Notes: generated by a model from the sequence alone, not told the origin. Counted from the first letter of the stretch, positions 35,572 through 47,545 are shown. The stretch is 64,000 nt of DNA from Gnetum montanum (GCA_015680685.1 MNCI01004659.1:171853-235852), one strand, 5' to 3'. Made by a program: numbers and translations.

Positions 35572-36075
35572 CTAGGACTTCTGCACGTAGTTACACTCTG
35601 TGTCACTGTGTACAATGCATGGAACTTTCTTCTTCTCGATCTTCCCAAACACATTTTCTGTTAATATCTCTAGGGAAAGATCATGTATTCCTAGGCATGC
35701 ATCAGTTGTACTTAGCCATGCTTTTCCCATTATGATTGGGAAGTCCCCCTTGCAGTTGTTGACTTGGATCACTAGGAAATCAACTAGATACAACCACCCA
35801 CAAATAGTGGTGATAATTTCCTCTACTAGTCCCAATGGAACAAGGATGGATTGGTTAGCCAACTCTAAATGAATGTTACTCTTCTTTAGCAGAGGTAGGT
35901 TCCAGGCTTTATACATTTCTTGGGAGATCAAATTAACACCATAACCTGAATCCAAAAGAGCTTTATAATGCTCATTTCCAGCAATTTGCAAATAAATAAG
36001 AGGACTTTCAGGATCAGAAAATTTCCTACGAAGATGGCCAAATTTAATCCAATCAGTGATGGCATGAGTTAACAT
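35572..36075 (-). pseudogene. C protease domain
   Basis: Retropepsin-type aspartic protease that would cut the polyprotein. The catalytic motif LLDSG is at residue about 892 (35941-35955), with ILVPLGLVEEI and FPIIMGKAWL following in the usual order. The motif residues are intact. In-frame with gag and RT. A TAG stop follows (QKS-stop) just before 35572 and reads CAG-like in relatives. Confidence 0.85.
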
Positions 36076-38625
36076 GACAATGTGTGTTGAGTGTGTTTTT
36101 TAATTTGAAGGAAGCTCCAAAGATTCAAACGAGGATGAGGCATTTGGATAATTAGCCACTTGTGGTTATAAGGACTTGGTTGGACTATTGGTTCTAAAGA
36201 AAGGTCTCTTCTTTGATTGGTTGTCTGAACTAATAGTAGGTTGAAGATTGATAGCCCTTGTAGTGTTACGTTACTGCAGCTGGGTAGGAAGCTCACCTTG
36301 CATAGTTGGAGCAAGTGGTAATGGAGCTAAGGGTGGAAGAGATGCAGATAGATGAGCAGGGTAGTACATATGTGGAGCATCACCCCTAGAAGAAGAAGAA
36401 GTTCTATAGTACTCAGGCATCTGGTAGTAAGGTTGAAGAGCAACATGACTAGTAGAGTCACATGGAGAGATCAGTTGTTGAACGTAACACCCATATGGAT
36501 CAAGTTGATGGTAAGGGTACTGTTGACATGGTAGTGGAATTTCCCATGATTGTGGGTGTTACCACTGTTGATAGTATTCATTCAGTTGTGGTGGAGCTCC
36601 ACTCAGATAATATGTTAAGGGTTGGTGAAACTTCCTTGGGTTACCTTGAGGATAAGGTAACCTTCTAGGTGTTTGTTTTCTATTTAGTTCATACACCCTA
36701 GACTCTTGCAGATGTGACATCCCAGACTCTTGCAGATGTGACACTATTGGGAAACATCCCTTAGGATGGTCATATTGGAAAATCTCACATTCGCCATCAT
36801 TTTTTATGTCTGAATCCACAACCTCTTCAATGATGGCAACCTTGCCCTTACCCTTGTTACGTGCATACTCAGCTTCTTTCTTTTTCCTTCTCTCTTAGTC
36901 ACTACTTTGTTCTCTAGACTCTTTTGCTATTTTTAGGATAGTTTGAAATTTGTTGTCTAAGGAGTTCTACATTTGATCCATCTTTGCTGATACTGCTAAT
37001 GCAAATTTTTGAATGAGCAAAGTCTTTGTATTCACCATCTCTTCAAGTGGTGACTCTTCTTCATCTTCCCAAAATCTAACTTCCTTCTTTCAAAGGGAAG
37101 GATCTCTATTGTACTCCTCCATACTTTCTCTTTTCCTGAACTCATCTTCCTCCTTGGCAACTAGCTGCAACAATCTTTGTATTTGATGGGCTCTGAGGTC
37201 AAATAGCCTTCCTTAGGCATAAGTCCCAAGGGTTCTTCGCATTTTGTACTTAAGCCCATCTACGAGATGGCATAGTTATTCCTTCTGTGAGTAACCATGG
37301 CTAGGGCAACAATATAATAATGAATAATATTAGCCAATGATAGCATCCAAGGGTTTGTGTCCTCCTTGTTTTCATTGTTGGATTTGCTTATGTAGGTTAG
37401 ACACTTGGGAGTACGTTTGATACTTATCATTGAATAGCGCCAACATGGTACTCCATCGACGAATGGATTCTGATTCTAACAACCAGTACCAGCTTTTTGC
37501 TTCCTTGATTAGTGTCCATGGAAATAACTTTAGCTTTTTCCACTTTTTTTCTATATTCTACAAGGCATATGCATCATGGAATGCTTGTAAATGGTTTTGA
37601 GGATCAACATTGTATTCCCCTTCAAATTGTGGGATGTTATTCATGTCTAGTCTTTTGATCCTACTATCTTTCTGGTGCCTTATTGGAATCCTAACAACCT
37701 CTACTATATTTAACATACTTTGGGTGGCAAGTAGGGGTTCATCATGATTAGGCTACCTATGGTGTCTATGATGCCTATGTTGTTTCCTACTCTTCCTTCT
37801 TTCATGGTGTGTCTCTCTAAAATGCCCTCACCCCCTTTCTCTACTATTTTTTCAGTGATTTCTATTTCACCTACCATTGTCCTCATGGCCTTTCCCTCTA
37901 CGACTATGTTTAGATCCTGAAGGAGAGGAGGAAGAAGATGATGAAGGTGAAGAGGAAGGAGGACTAGCACCATGTTGGCACCTACCACCTTCTCTTTGGT
38001 GGTCACAGCCTTGGTCGTAGTTACAATCATAATGTTCATCATTATCATGTGTTCGTGTTTCTTTTCCAAACCCTTTGTGTTCATTGGTACTAGAACCTGG
38101 GTTATGAATAGTTGAGTGAAGATTCTAATACCCAACTCCTTGACCGAAGTTAAAGAGAGGAACATTATTTTGTGGAAAACCTCCCGAGACAAGTTCACCA
38201 CCGTCGTTTTTACTTAGGACATACAAGACATCTTGAGACCACTTCCCCTTCACGAATTCGTAATGTCTCTCCTATTGTAGATCCCTCTAGCATTGTGCCT
38301 CTGTGGGTCGATAATCTCTTGAATCTTATTCATGCACAATGTACTTTAACCATAAGTGCTACATACCAATTCATGTAAGAGCACGAAGAAGCATGCCTAG
38401 GATTGAGTGATCGACAGGTAACACCATGTTACCTTCTAAATCATGCCATCGCAGCTGTTCATCTTGGTGGAGGATAAAGGTAAAGTCTAGTACATACTCA
38501 TTAGGATGAGCGTATACCATGCAAAACTGTTGGGGCACTGGTGGATCATCTTGTGCACCCTGCCTCTGATTATTCATGGTATCAGACCTAGTCAGTGAAG
38601 CACTCTTATAAGAAGAAGGAGACAT
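36076..38625 (-). pseudogene. C gag
   Basis: It starts at ATG 38625 (MSPSSYKSAS) and reads in the same phase as the protease. N-terminal block PPVPQQFCMVYAHPNEYV, then a low-complexity His/Ser/Arg region (about 38100-37850). The capsid-like core contains ATQSMLNIVEVVRIPIRHQK and the WSTMLALFNDKYQTYSQVSN block. A zinc-knuckle-like CEIFQYDHPKGC lies at residue about 613 (36754-36789), then PRRLPYPQGNP and a Pro-rich C-terminal part. The short repeat SGMSHLQES near 36710-36745 is a local duplication. About ten in-frame stops, no net frameshift. Confidence 0.85.
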
Positions 38626-38742
38626 GATTGATTACTTAGTGTGCAATACTCTTTTCTAGTGATTGTAGGATAGTTAACCTTAATGGTTAGTTCCAACGAT
38701 GGAAGGATTTCCTACATTCTAATCAGTGCACAAACAACAAAA

Positions 38743-38760
38743 TCCTTGACAATGGTGCCA
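38743..38760 (-). promoter_or_regulatory. Primer-binding site (tRNA-Asp type), element C
   Basis: TGGTGCCATTGTCAAGGA in element sense, one base from the 5' LTR. All differences from the tRNA-Asp complement are transitions. Confidence 0.8.
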
Positions 38761-38761
38761 A

Positions 38762-39608
38762 TGATGAGTAGCAAGATACCCCTACACCCAACCATATGAA
38801 TATGAGCATTCACACGTGATTTGATCGAACTTTGAGGATTAAGTGCTTATGCACCTACACAAAACAAGGATGAGTTATGCAATTGTTATCTTCCCAAGCT
38901 TACTTGTAAGGCATAATTGTATGGTTAAGTAAACTCGAGGTATATGATCTTTTTATGTTCTTTATATTTTCTATCTTGGTCTCCTAAGTGTGTGAAATGA
39001 AAAGACTTAGTTAACTAATGGGTTTTTGTAACTCTAATATTAATCGAATCCTAACACCAGCATCCGTTCCCACTCTCCAAACACATCCTAAACTAGTGTA
39101 ACACTATTGGGATTACTAAAGGCTAGTTGTTACTGGGTTATCAAGTGTTCCACGTATTCTCGAGGTGGTCATGCTAAGTGTGCTAATTCATTGATAATTA
39201 ATAATTCTATAGAAATAACATTGATTAACTAATGATAGCATCAAATAACAATAAATAACATTAAATGCAATAGTTAAGCTATTCTAAATGTTGCAAGGTT
39301 TATCACAAAGTTTGTCTTTATTTCTGGACACAAGGTGTGCTCAGGTACACAATGCTCGAATAAAGATCTGTTCACTCTATAACTCCTACTACGGGCACTC
39401 AGAAATAATTCTAACTCTGGAAGAGAAAAATTGCAAGAGTTTGGCTAAAGGACTGAAAAATACTATGCAAAACCAAGCATCCCTATCTCTTATTTATAAA
39501 CAACGAGACAGGCTCTGACATCGCGTGTCCAATGTCGAGGATCCAATGTCACTTGGTTGATCCGATATCGTGTATTTGATATCGGATCGCTTATTTGGTA
39601 ACTCATCA
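38762..39608 (-). repeat. C 5' LTR (847 bp)
   Basis: Element-sense start TGATGAGTTACCAAATAAG, end CTCATCA. Same length as the 3' LTR, with differences mostly transitions. A GATATC array is at about 39515-39590. Confidence 0.9.
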
Positions 39609-39613
39609 GTAGT

Positions 39614-40623
39614 TCATATAGTTGACCTGGGGCACACATCCCTAAGGTTTCCTTTATTTCATTATGGAGCCCATCCATGATGTGATACATTAGCCTTTCC
39701 TTGGAGAACCAATGGCCTAGGCAGTTCTTTAATAACAAGTAATATCTTTCTAAGACCATGGCTAAGGGTTCATGTGGCCCTTATTTCCACTCTTGGATTT
39801 GTCTCCTAAAGGCTAACACTCTTGCATAGGTTTGATATCTTTCATTGAAGAGTTCTACCATTGTGGACCAATGGTGAATTGATTTTAGCTTTAAATACAT
39901 GTACCATACTTTTGCTTAGCCCAAAAGTATCATAGAAAAGAGCTTAAGTCTTTGCCATCCATTATCAATGTTGTTCCATGCACAGGCATCATAGTAGGCT
40001 TGTAAATGGTGTTGTAGATCTAAATCATAGCCTTCTAAGAACTTGGGAAAGTTTTTTAAATCAAGCCTGGGTAGATGGCTTTTCTTGCAATGCCTATAGG
40101 ATATTTCAATAGCCTCTATTATATGCATTAGGCTCTTAGTGGCCAACATGGGTTCATCGTCACTAAATAGGTTGTAAGTTCATGAGTCAAGATGATGTTG
40201 CCTATGTTCATGTTGGCATTCTTGATTTTGCCTGTGGGTTCGATTTTTATTGCTATGTTGACCCCTTGAGGAATAGTCATCCATGTCACAACCTAACATT
40301 GAAAGAGCAGAGGAAGAGAGAGAATTGGAAGACTCATCATGACTTTGGTAAGTCTCCCAATCATCCCTTGATGTACTCTTGCTAACCATTAAGAAGGTCC
40401 TAGGCCTTATGGGCCCCCTCATTCTATGGGATGTCCCATCTTCACTAGAGGTGTCTGAGTTAGATGACAAGAGTCCTTGAGTATGGTTGGGGTGTCCATG
40501 AACATATGAAACACTTGCATAAGATTGCGTACTCCAAACTTCTTCTTCATCATAAACTTTTTTGGTTCTCCAATGAATTGCCCCACTAGTTGTTGCGTTA
40601 TCGTTGTCCTGTGAGAGAGACAT
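39614..40623 (-). pseudogene. B2 gag, N-terminal segment
   Basis: It begins at ATG 40623 with MSLSQDNDNATTSGAIHW. SPRMRG-type block reads SHRMRGPIRPRTFLMVSKST. The gag core has LATKSLMHIIEAIEISYRHC and GYDLDLQHHLQAYYDACAW. The segment runs to the C insertion point at 39614 and continues at 29590. In-frame stops only. Confidence 0.8.
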
Positions 40624-40739
40624 TGTTGTGAATTATGTGTGACTTAATTGAAATTAATTTCTTTTGTCTAAAAGATATATCGTTAATACCTTGTTATAGT
40701 GATCTTATATGATATAGCTGATCTAGATAACTAGCACCA

Positions 40740-40757
40740 TCCCAGGTAGTGGTCCCA
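40740..40757 (-). promoter_or_regulatory. Decayed primer-binding site, B2
   Basis: TGGGACCACTACCTGGGA in element sense, one base from the LTR. It is recognisable by position and by partial match to the tRNA-Asp complement. Confidence 0.55.
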
Positions 40758-40758
40758 A

Positions 40759-41622
40759 TGATGAGTGGTGAGGTACCCCTATGCTCAACCATACAAATAC
40801 GAGCATGTACACGTGATCTGATCAAACTCCATGAATGGACTAGTTGTGGCACCTAGATAGTTATACATTGATTGTAGTTTGCTATCTTCCCATGTGGACT
40901 AGTATTTTCTTTGTCACGTATGGTGTAGTCTAGAGTGAGGTGTATGATGTGATTTCTAATATATGCTACTCTTAAAGACAATGAGAAATAACTTGATTAA
41001 GCTAATAGAAAATAGGAAATAAAATCTAAGCTAGTCTGAGTGTGATGAGAATTTTAACTTAATCTTCTGTACACATCTTAGACTTTGTGTACTACTTCTG
41101 GGATTACCAAGCGCACATCACTTGAAGCACTGCTTGATACACCACTGGGTTACCATGTAGTTAGATTTAATGTTCATGATTAAGACATACTCATTCCATG
41201 TTAACAATAGAAAGTGTAAATGACAATAAAGGAAATATTAACTTGAAAAACATCAATAAATAATTAACAATTAAAATAAGTAAAAGCTAAGTGAATGCTG
41301 CAATGATGGACTAATCTCGATCTTTATTGCTGGTTGTGTGCGTGTTCAAGTACGTCACACTTGAACAAAGGTTCCATACAATTACAAACATCACATTGTG
41401 GGCATGAACTTGGAAAAGGAACTGAAAACTAACTAAAAATTAACAAAAAAACTTGACTTAAAGACTTACCTAAAAGACTCCTTCACTGTGTGCCTGAATG
41501 CTATATTTATAGGCTAACACAAGAATTACGATATCGTGTATATGATATTGTATCTAGGCTACGATAGTGCATGCCCAATATCGTGTACCCCATATCGGGG
41601 CCTAGGAAACTGCGATTGATCA
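40759..41622 (-). repeat. B2 5' LTR (864 bp)
   Basis: Ends CTCATCA (low coordinate) and begins TGATCAATCGCAG (high coordinate). A GATATC array is at about 41528-41600, with TATA-like CTATAAATATAGC near 41503-41515. Confidence 0.88.
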
Positions 41623-41627
41623 GTAAG

Positions 41628-42364
41628 TATAGATAGTCCTACAACCAATGGTACTATGCTAGTGGGACTTCTTATCAAACTCAAGACTACTATTAGCACA
41701 ATTGCAAAACTCATAATTGTGAGAAATGCCATCAAGAAACTAGAAATGCTCCTATTGCTAGATGGACTCTTATGGACACTATGTTCAACAACTTGTTTCT
41801 CTAAATGGTTCTACTTCCCATACCTTATATCACTCCTACTACACTACTGAATATCACCTACCTACAACATCTCTTATGGGATCACCATCTCATGCCTCTT
41901 ATCATCAATCACATCCTCAATACTCTCATACTTTCCTCCAACATATGTCACCACCAACAATGCAAGAAGGATTGTCACCACAACCTTAATAGAAGAATGC
42001 AACTTGTGTTGTAAACATACAAAAGGATAATAATGCTAGTAGCCCTAAAGAAAAGTATTGGAAATGTCCTTTCTTTAGGATAGTTTCCACACAAGTGAAT
42101 AGAACTAGTAAACCTACTAGCTCATTAAGACTAGCACAAGGCCAATCTAGTACAACATCCTTCCTCACAAAAATAATGTCTTCTAATCATATGCAAAAGC
42201 CAATGAACATTATCACTTCAACACAAAACATAAAATATGAAGCTATCAATATGGAGAGATAGAAAATTTCATACATTATTAATAATGATAAAGGGTGCAG
42301 TTGTGGGTCAAAATTTCAAAGTATTAACACGATCTTTATACCAACCCACAAAAAACTTGAGGAA
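41628..42364 (+). pseudogene. Element D gag, segment 3 (Pro-rich C-terminus and start of post-protease sequence)
   Basis: It resumes after the B2 target duplication. The reading recalls the gag tail of G (62220-62560), including NAPIARWTLMDTMFNN-like text and a Pro/His-rich part. Just before B3 the sequence reads KISYIINNDKG, similar to the KKVPCIVHSDTE stretch that follows the protease in C. The protease core itself is absent, so D lost it by deletion before B3 inserted. Confidence 0.6.
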
Positions 42365-43195
42365 TGATGAATCGTGGTTTGCCAGACCCTAATATAAGGT
42401 ACACGATATCATGATTCTTGTGTTGGCCTATAAATATAGTATTCAGGTGCATAGTAAGGACATTAGAATAGTTAGTATAATAGTTAGTTGATATTTTGGA
42501 GTCAGTCTTTTAGTTAGTTTTTAGTTTTTAGTTCTTTTCCTAATGCATGCCTGCAATGTGATGCTTGTAATTGTACGGAACCTTTGTTCGAGTGTGAAGT
42601 ACTTGGACATGTACACCATCGACAATAAAGATCGAGGTTACTTCATCATTGTAGCATTCACTTAGCTTTTAATTTTTTAAAATTATTTATCACTTATTGT
42701 TGTTTTCTTAGTTAATATTTATTTTATTGTCATTTACTATTCCTATTGTTAACACAGAATGAGTATGCCTTAATCACGAACAATTAAGTATAACTACGTG
42801 ATAACCCAGTAGCGTATCAAGTAGTGCTTGAGTGATGTGTGCTTGGTAATCCCAAAAGTAGTACACAAAGTCCAAGATGTGTGTGGATGATTAAGGACGG
42901 ATGCTCATCGCACTTAGGCTAGCTTAGAACTTATTTCCTATTGCTCATTAGCTTAATTAAGATATCACTTATTGTCCTTAAGAGTAGCATAGTAGTAGGG
43001 ATCATATCATACACCTCACTCTAGACTAAACCATACGTGACAAAGAAAATACTAGTCTGAGTGGAAAGATAGCAAATTGTGATCAACGTATAACTATCTA
43101 GGTGCTACAACTAGTACATTTGCGGAGTTCGACTAGATCACGCATACATGTTCTTATTCGTATGGTTGAGCGTAGGGGTACCTCTTCACTCATCA
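42365..43195 (+). repeat. B3 5' LTR (831 bp)
   Basis: TGATGAATCGTGGTTTGCC to CACTCATCA. About 33 bp of the GATATC array present in the 3' LTR is missing here. TATA-like CCTATAAATATAG near 42428-42440. Confidence 0.9.
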
Positions 43196-43196
43196 T

Positions 43197-43214
43197 TAGT
43201 GTCATTGCCAAGGA
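43197..43214 (+). promoter_or_regulatory. Primer-binding site (tRNA-Asp type), B3
   Basis: TAGTGTCATTGCCAAGGA one base after the LTR. Differences from the tRNA-Asp complement are transitions. Confidence 0.65.
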
Positions 43215-43329
43215 TGGTGCTAGTTATCGAGATTAGTTATATCATACAAGATCACTATAACAAGACATTAATGATATATCCTTTAGATAGAGAAATTAAA
43301 TTTAGTTAAGTCACACACATTTCATGACA

Positions 43330-45710
43330 ATGTATCTTTCACAAGACAATGATAATGCAACATCTAGCAAGGCAATTCATTGAAGAACCAACAAAATTTA
43401 TGATGAAGAAGAAGTTTGGAGTACTCAATCTTATGCAGGAGTTTCATATGTTCATAAACACCCTAATGATACTCAAGGACTTTTGTCATCCAACTTAGAC
43501 ACCTATAGTGAAGATGGGACATCCCCTAGAGTGAGGGGGCTTGTAAGGACTAGGACCTTCTCAATGGTTAGCAAGAGTACATTAAGGGATGATTGGGAGA
43601 CTTACAAAAGTCATGAAGAGTCTTCCAATTCCCTCTCTTCCTCTACTCTGTCAACATTGGGGTGTGATGTGGATGACTATTCCTTAAGGGGTTAACGTAG
43701 AAATAAAAATCAAACCCATGGAAAAAATTAAGAATTCTAAATGAATAGAGACAACATTATCTTAACTTATGAACTTACAACCTATTTAGTGATGATGAAC
43801 CCCTACTGGCCACTAAAAGCCTAATGCATATAACAGAGGCTATTCAAATATCCTATAGGCATCGCAAGAAAAGCTATCTACACAACCTTGATTTAAACAA
43901 CTTTCTCAAGTTCTCAGAAGGCTATGATTTAGATTTGCAACACCATTTACAAGTCTTCTATGATGCCTGTGCATGGAACAACATTGATAATGGGTGGCAA
44001 AGACTTAAGCTCTTCCCTATGACACTTGTGGGCTAAGCAAAAGTATGGTATAGGTCTTTAAAGCTAAAATAAATTCATCGTTGGCCCACAATCATAGAAC
44101 ACTTCAATGAAAGATATCAAAGCTATGAAAGAGTGTCAGCCTTGAGGAGACAAATCCAAGAGTGGAAATAAGGGTCACATGAACCCTTAGACATGGCCTT
44201 AGAAAGATATTACTTGCTATTAAACAACTGCCCAAGCCATGGGTTCTCTGAGGAAAGGCTAATGTATCACATCATGGATGGGCTTTGTAATGAAACAAGG
44301 GAAACCTTATGGATGTATGCTCCAGGTCAACTATATGAACTACGAACCCACCAATTTTAAGAGCTTATTAAGCAGGTAGTAAAAGAAGAAGGAGAAATAG
44401 CCAAATGGGAGAATGTTGAAAAATCTTAATTGGACTTAACTCTTAGAGTAACAAATGTCCATAATCATGAAGAGGAGAAATCAACTCACCTTGAGGAGGT
44501 GGAACCATCCCCATCTTTGCCAATACTAAAATCACTAGATGAAATCAAGGCAAATATCAATAAGATGACAGAATGGGTACATGAAAAATGCAAAGACTAT
44601 GCAAACATTATTAGGGGTAGAACCACACAAGATCACTTTGACAACCAGAACAAACAGATGATGCCAAATCAAGAAATAGGATAGAACACCATTCAACAAT
44701 TGGAAAGAAGGGTTAAAGGAAATAAGGATAAGGGGCCAACTACAAATTAGAAGTATCAATGTGATGTTTGCTTGTACGATCACCCCAAAGGCCAATGCTG
44801 AATCTTGTCACATCTACATGAGCATTGGGGAAGAATGCCACATCTAGATTTCGTACAAAAGCACTATGCTCAATTGCAGTGGCAAAACCCCCAATCATGG
44901 GGGAGACCATCACCAAACTAGCCTCACCCTTCGTATGCCCTGACACCAAGTGCTTATTATGTTCAGCACCTTGTTTCTCCAACTAGATCAACATCTTCTA
45001 CTTCACCTCATTGTTATCATTCTCCTGAGTATCATCAACCCATGTCCTCTCCCATGGGTTCACCACCTTATGTTCCTTACACTACTCCTTGCCCTCAATA
45101 TTCTCATCCTTTACCTCCTTCTACATCGCCACTAGTTGTACCAGAAGGTTCTGCACCATAACACCAACCAACAAACATTACTTGTGCTACTACTATCAAC
45201 ATTAGTAGGATTCCTCCACAATGTTGGACTTATCCTTTCTTTAGGTATGGCCATAGAAAGAGATAGCATGGTTCTGAAACCACTGCATCCTCCAACTTAG
45301 CACAAGCCCAGCACTGTGATACACCTTCCTCTTCAAACTCAACACCTCTTGTTACCTTATCCAGGCCACCAATTAACACTCCAATAACTAGGTGGCCTAA
45401 TGAATATAACAACATGGAGAGACATATCAATCCTTGCATACCATCTTATGGTCATGGGTGCCATAGTGGATTAGCCTCTTATCACATGACCACATCTTAT
45501 AATTTTCCCCACTATGCCTACTTTAATAAAGTATGTAAACCCTAATTTGGGAACATTCCTGCCACCACTCCAAAAGACACCTAGTGGTTTGGATATGACC
45601 AAACCCCAATATTTCCAACATGCATGGATCCAAACTTTCCATTTATTAATTCTCGCCATGATCAAAGGTTTTGTTATGGGGGATACCCCCATTCTAACAA
45701 GCAAAATTAG
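43330..45710 (+). pseudogene. B3 gag
   Basis: ATG 43330 (MYLSQDNDNAT) to TAG 45708-45710. N-terminal SPRVRGLVRTRTFSMVSKST. The core block GYDLDLQHHLQVFYDACAW is near 43920-43980. A coiled or helical EEKSTHLEEVEPSPSL region is near 44475. The zinc-knuckle-like CDVCLYDHPKGQC is at 44761-44799, then a Pro/Ser/His/Tyr-rich tail ends YGGYPHSNKQN. It uses at least two phases, so small indels have occurred, and it contains many stops. Same architecture as B1 and B2. Confidence 0.8.
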
Positions 45711-46609
45711 TGAATTTTTTTTCTTTTCTTTGGTTTTACAAATTTTTTGTTTTTCAATTTTTCATCTTTCAATTTGTTATTTTATATTGTTAAGGGTGAT
45801 CTCATCTATGAATAAAATACTCAGTGACCTATTAGTTGAGGTTTTGTTCTATGCTATCGAGTCACAAGGGACTAATTATTTGGATAGTGAGCCCAAAATA
45901 CTCAGTAGGGATTTGTGTATTCTCATTGGTAATATTTGTATGTGCTATCATGTAGCTTGGTTGTACTAAGATCCTTGTAGATCTAACAAACAATGGGAGT
46001 AACAGTTTTAATAAAGGCACTCAATAAAGAAACTCAATACTGTTCTAGAGGATTCCTCTGGAAAGAAATACACCCATGCCTGAAGGTTGGCAGCTTCTTT
46101 GGATCACCTTTGGGAAAGACAAAGTGCAAAAAGCAGCCAAAAGAAGAAAAAGACAAGGAGAAAAAAAAGTAAGAAGAAAAGTAAGAAATGAAGCAGAAAA
46201 GAGAAGGCCAAGAAAAACGTGGCATAGACAAATTTGAATCACTCTTCCCTTGCGCAAAATGCCAAGTGATCATATGCCTTGCCATCATGATGCTCTTATG
46301 GTTGTCTATTATCAGGATGAAATTATGCGATATCATTAATTAAAGGTATGGACTTGGTTTTGATCTTGGATCGAAGGGCTAATGGTACTTTAATCACACA
46401 CAACACTTAGGATTCATTGTGCCCAAGATAAGTTACCTCACATCCCAATCTTTGCAATCCTTTCTATAATTCATCTCATCTCACTATCTAAGTACTTCTA
46501 ACTTGTGTCTTGTGTGGCATAGAATTCATACCTCATAATAGTGGTATTTAGCATGTGTGTCTTTTGTTGTACAAGTGCAGGTTGCATTTAACCCTTCTAG
46601 TGCCTATGG

Positions 46610-46690
46610 ACATTTTAAGGCATGGTTACGCAAGGGCATAATAGGTTGGAACCTACTTTGGGAAGGACCCACTTGTGTGTCTTTTGTAAT
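46610..46690 (+). repeat. Conserved block shared by B, C and D
   Basis: Core words GCAAGGGCAT, AACCTACTTTGGG and AGGACCCACTTG. Counterparts: B1 about 17140-17230 (minus), B2 about 27140-27230 (minus), C about 31225-31305 (minus) and D about 52970-53042 (plus). In C it lies after integrase, in B between gag and ORF2. Confidence 0.6.
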
Positions 46691-46985
46691 TTGTACTTGC
46701 TGCACACCACCACATCATCTTCTACCCTCAGAGTACTCCATTGCCAAATCTATTCTTTCCTTTGTCATCATTTTAACTGAACATTCCTTAGAACCACTAC
46801 ATGTCCTTTTTCCTCACCCTTTTCAAAGAACTTCATTGTATAACTCCACTCCATTATATTTTCGGTGCCTTAATTTGCACTTGATATTACCCAAAACCTT
46901 TCAGATCTACCTCAAATCCTTTATTTTTGGTCATAAAAACTTGAAAAATCATCAATTTTACTAAGTATCCTATCTTGGATAGGAT

Positions 46986-47053
46986 GCATATCGAGTACCT
47001 AGTATGGGTCCAACGTGATATCGGGTACGCGATATCGCATACGCAATATCACA
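46986..47053 (+). promoter_or_regulatory. Internal GATATC array upstream of B3 ORF2
   Basis: It reads ATATCGAGTACC, then GTGATATCGGGTACGCGATA, then GCAATATCAC, very like the B LTR U3 array. ACTATATACAT follows at 47062-47072. It lies about 0.55 kb before ORF2. A role as internal promoter or enhancer is inferred. Confidence 0.45.
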
Positions 47054-47545
47054 TCTCTAAAAACTATATACATGGGGCCCCAACACAGTACAAAAGTCAT
47101 TTTCAATAGTTGATGTGGGGGAGTTATTCAAATTTTCTTCCATGATTTTTAGCGATTTGAGAATCTAAATTCAACCATTAATATTTTTCTCTTTGACACT
47201 CTGATCTCTTTTCTGATTGAACCTAATTAAACCTAAAGTGTTTAACTTAGTCATGGGGGAGGGGTATGGTAGAATTTGTGCATAACTTTTTCAAAATTTG
47301 CTATCGCCTGAAGGATATCATAGGGGTAGTAATATTAAAAAATTCATGCCAAACTAATTTTCTCCCTTCACCCAAGTTATCTAAGCTATTATATGAGTTA
47401 CCTAAATAGATCAAGTTCAACATTAAACTTTTAGGGTAGCCTCCTTGAAAAATTTTTAACTCTAGAATCATACTAAGCAAAGAATTAAACATTTATTAAA
47501 TGTAATGAGTAAGGTATAAGATAACCAAATTTGTTTAAATAACCT

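Larger units (their letters stand above)
29591..39608 (-). mobile_element. Element C: Ty3/gypsy retrotransposon with complete gag-pro-pol order
   Basis: 10,018 bp flanked by perfect GTAGT (29586-29590 and 39609-39613), inserted in B2 gag. The two LTRs are both 847 bp. Internal order on the minus strand: tRNA-Asp primer site, one gag-protease-RT-RNaseH-integrase frame (38625-32392), a non-coding 3' region, polypurine tract. Reverse transcriptase before integrase places it in Ty3/gypsy. The tRNA-Asp primer and absence of a visible chromodomain suggest the Tat/Athila side. LTR differences are mostly transitions, roughly one base in ten by eye, so the insertion is old. Confidence 0.92.
22507..41622 (-). 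mobile_element. Element B2: non-autonomous gypsy element with gag and ORF2, split by element C
   Basis: It is flanked by perfect 5-bp copies GTAAG (22502-22506 and 41623-41627). Without C and its target duplication the element is 9,093 bp. Order on the minus strand: 5' LTR (41622-40759), decayed primer site, gag (40623-39614 joined to 29590-28216), intervening region, ORF2 (26277-23536), polypurine tract, 3' LTR (23348-22507). No pol. It is the best copy for reading both B proteins. Confidence 0.9.

Noticed and set aside
39614-40623. Exact multiple-of-three length of C plus its duplication (10,023 bp) as a sign of in-frame insertion
   Set aside because: One in three insertions would do this by chance, and C contains many stops.
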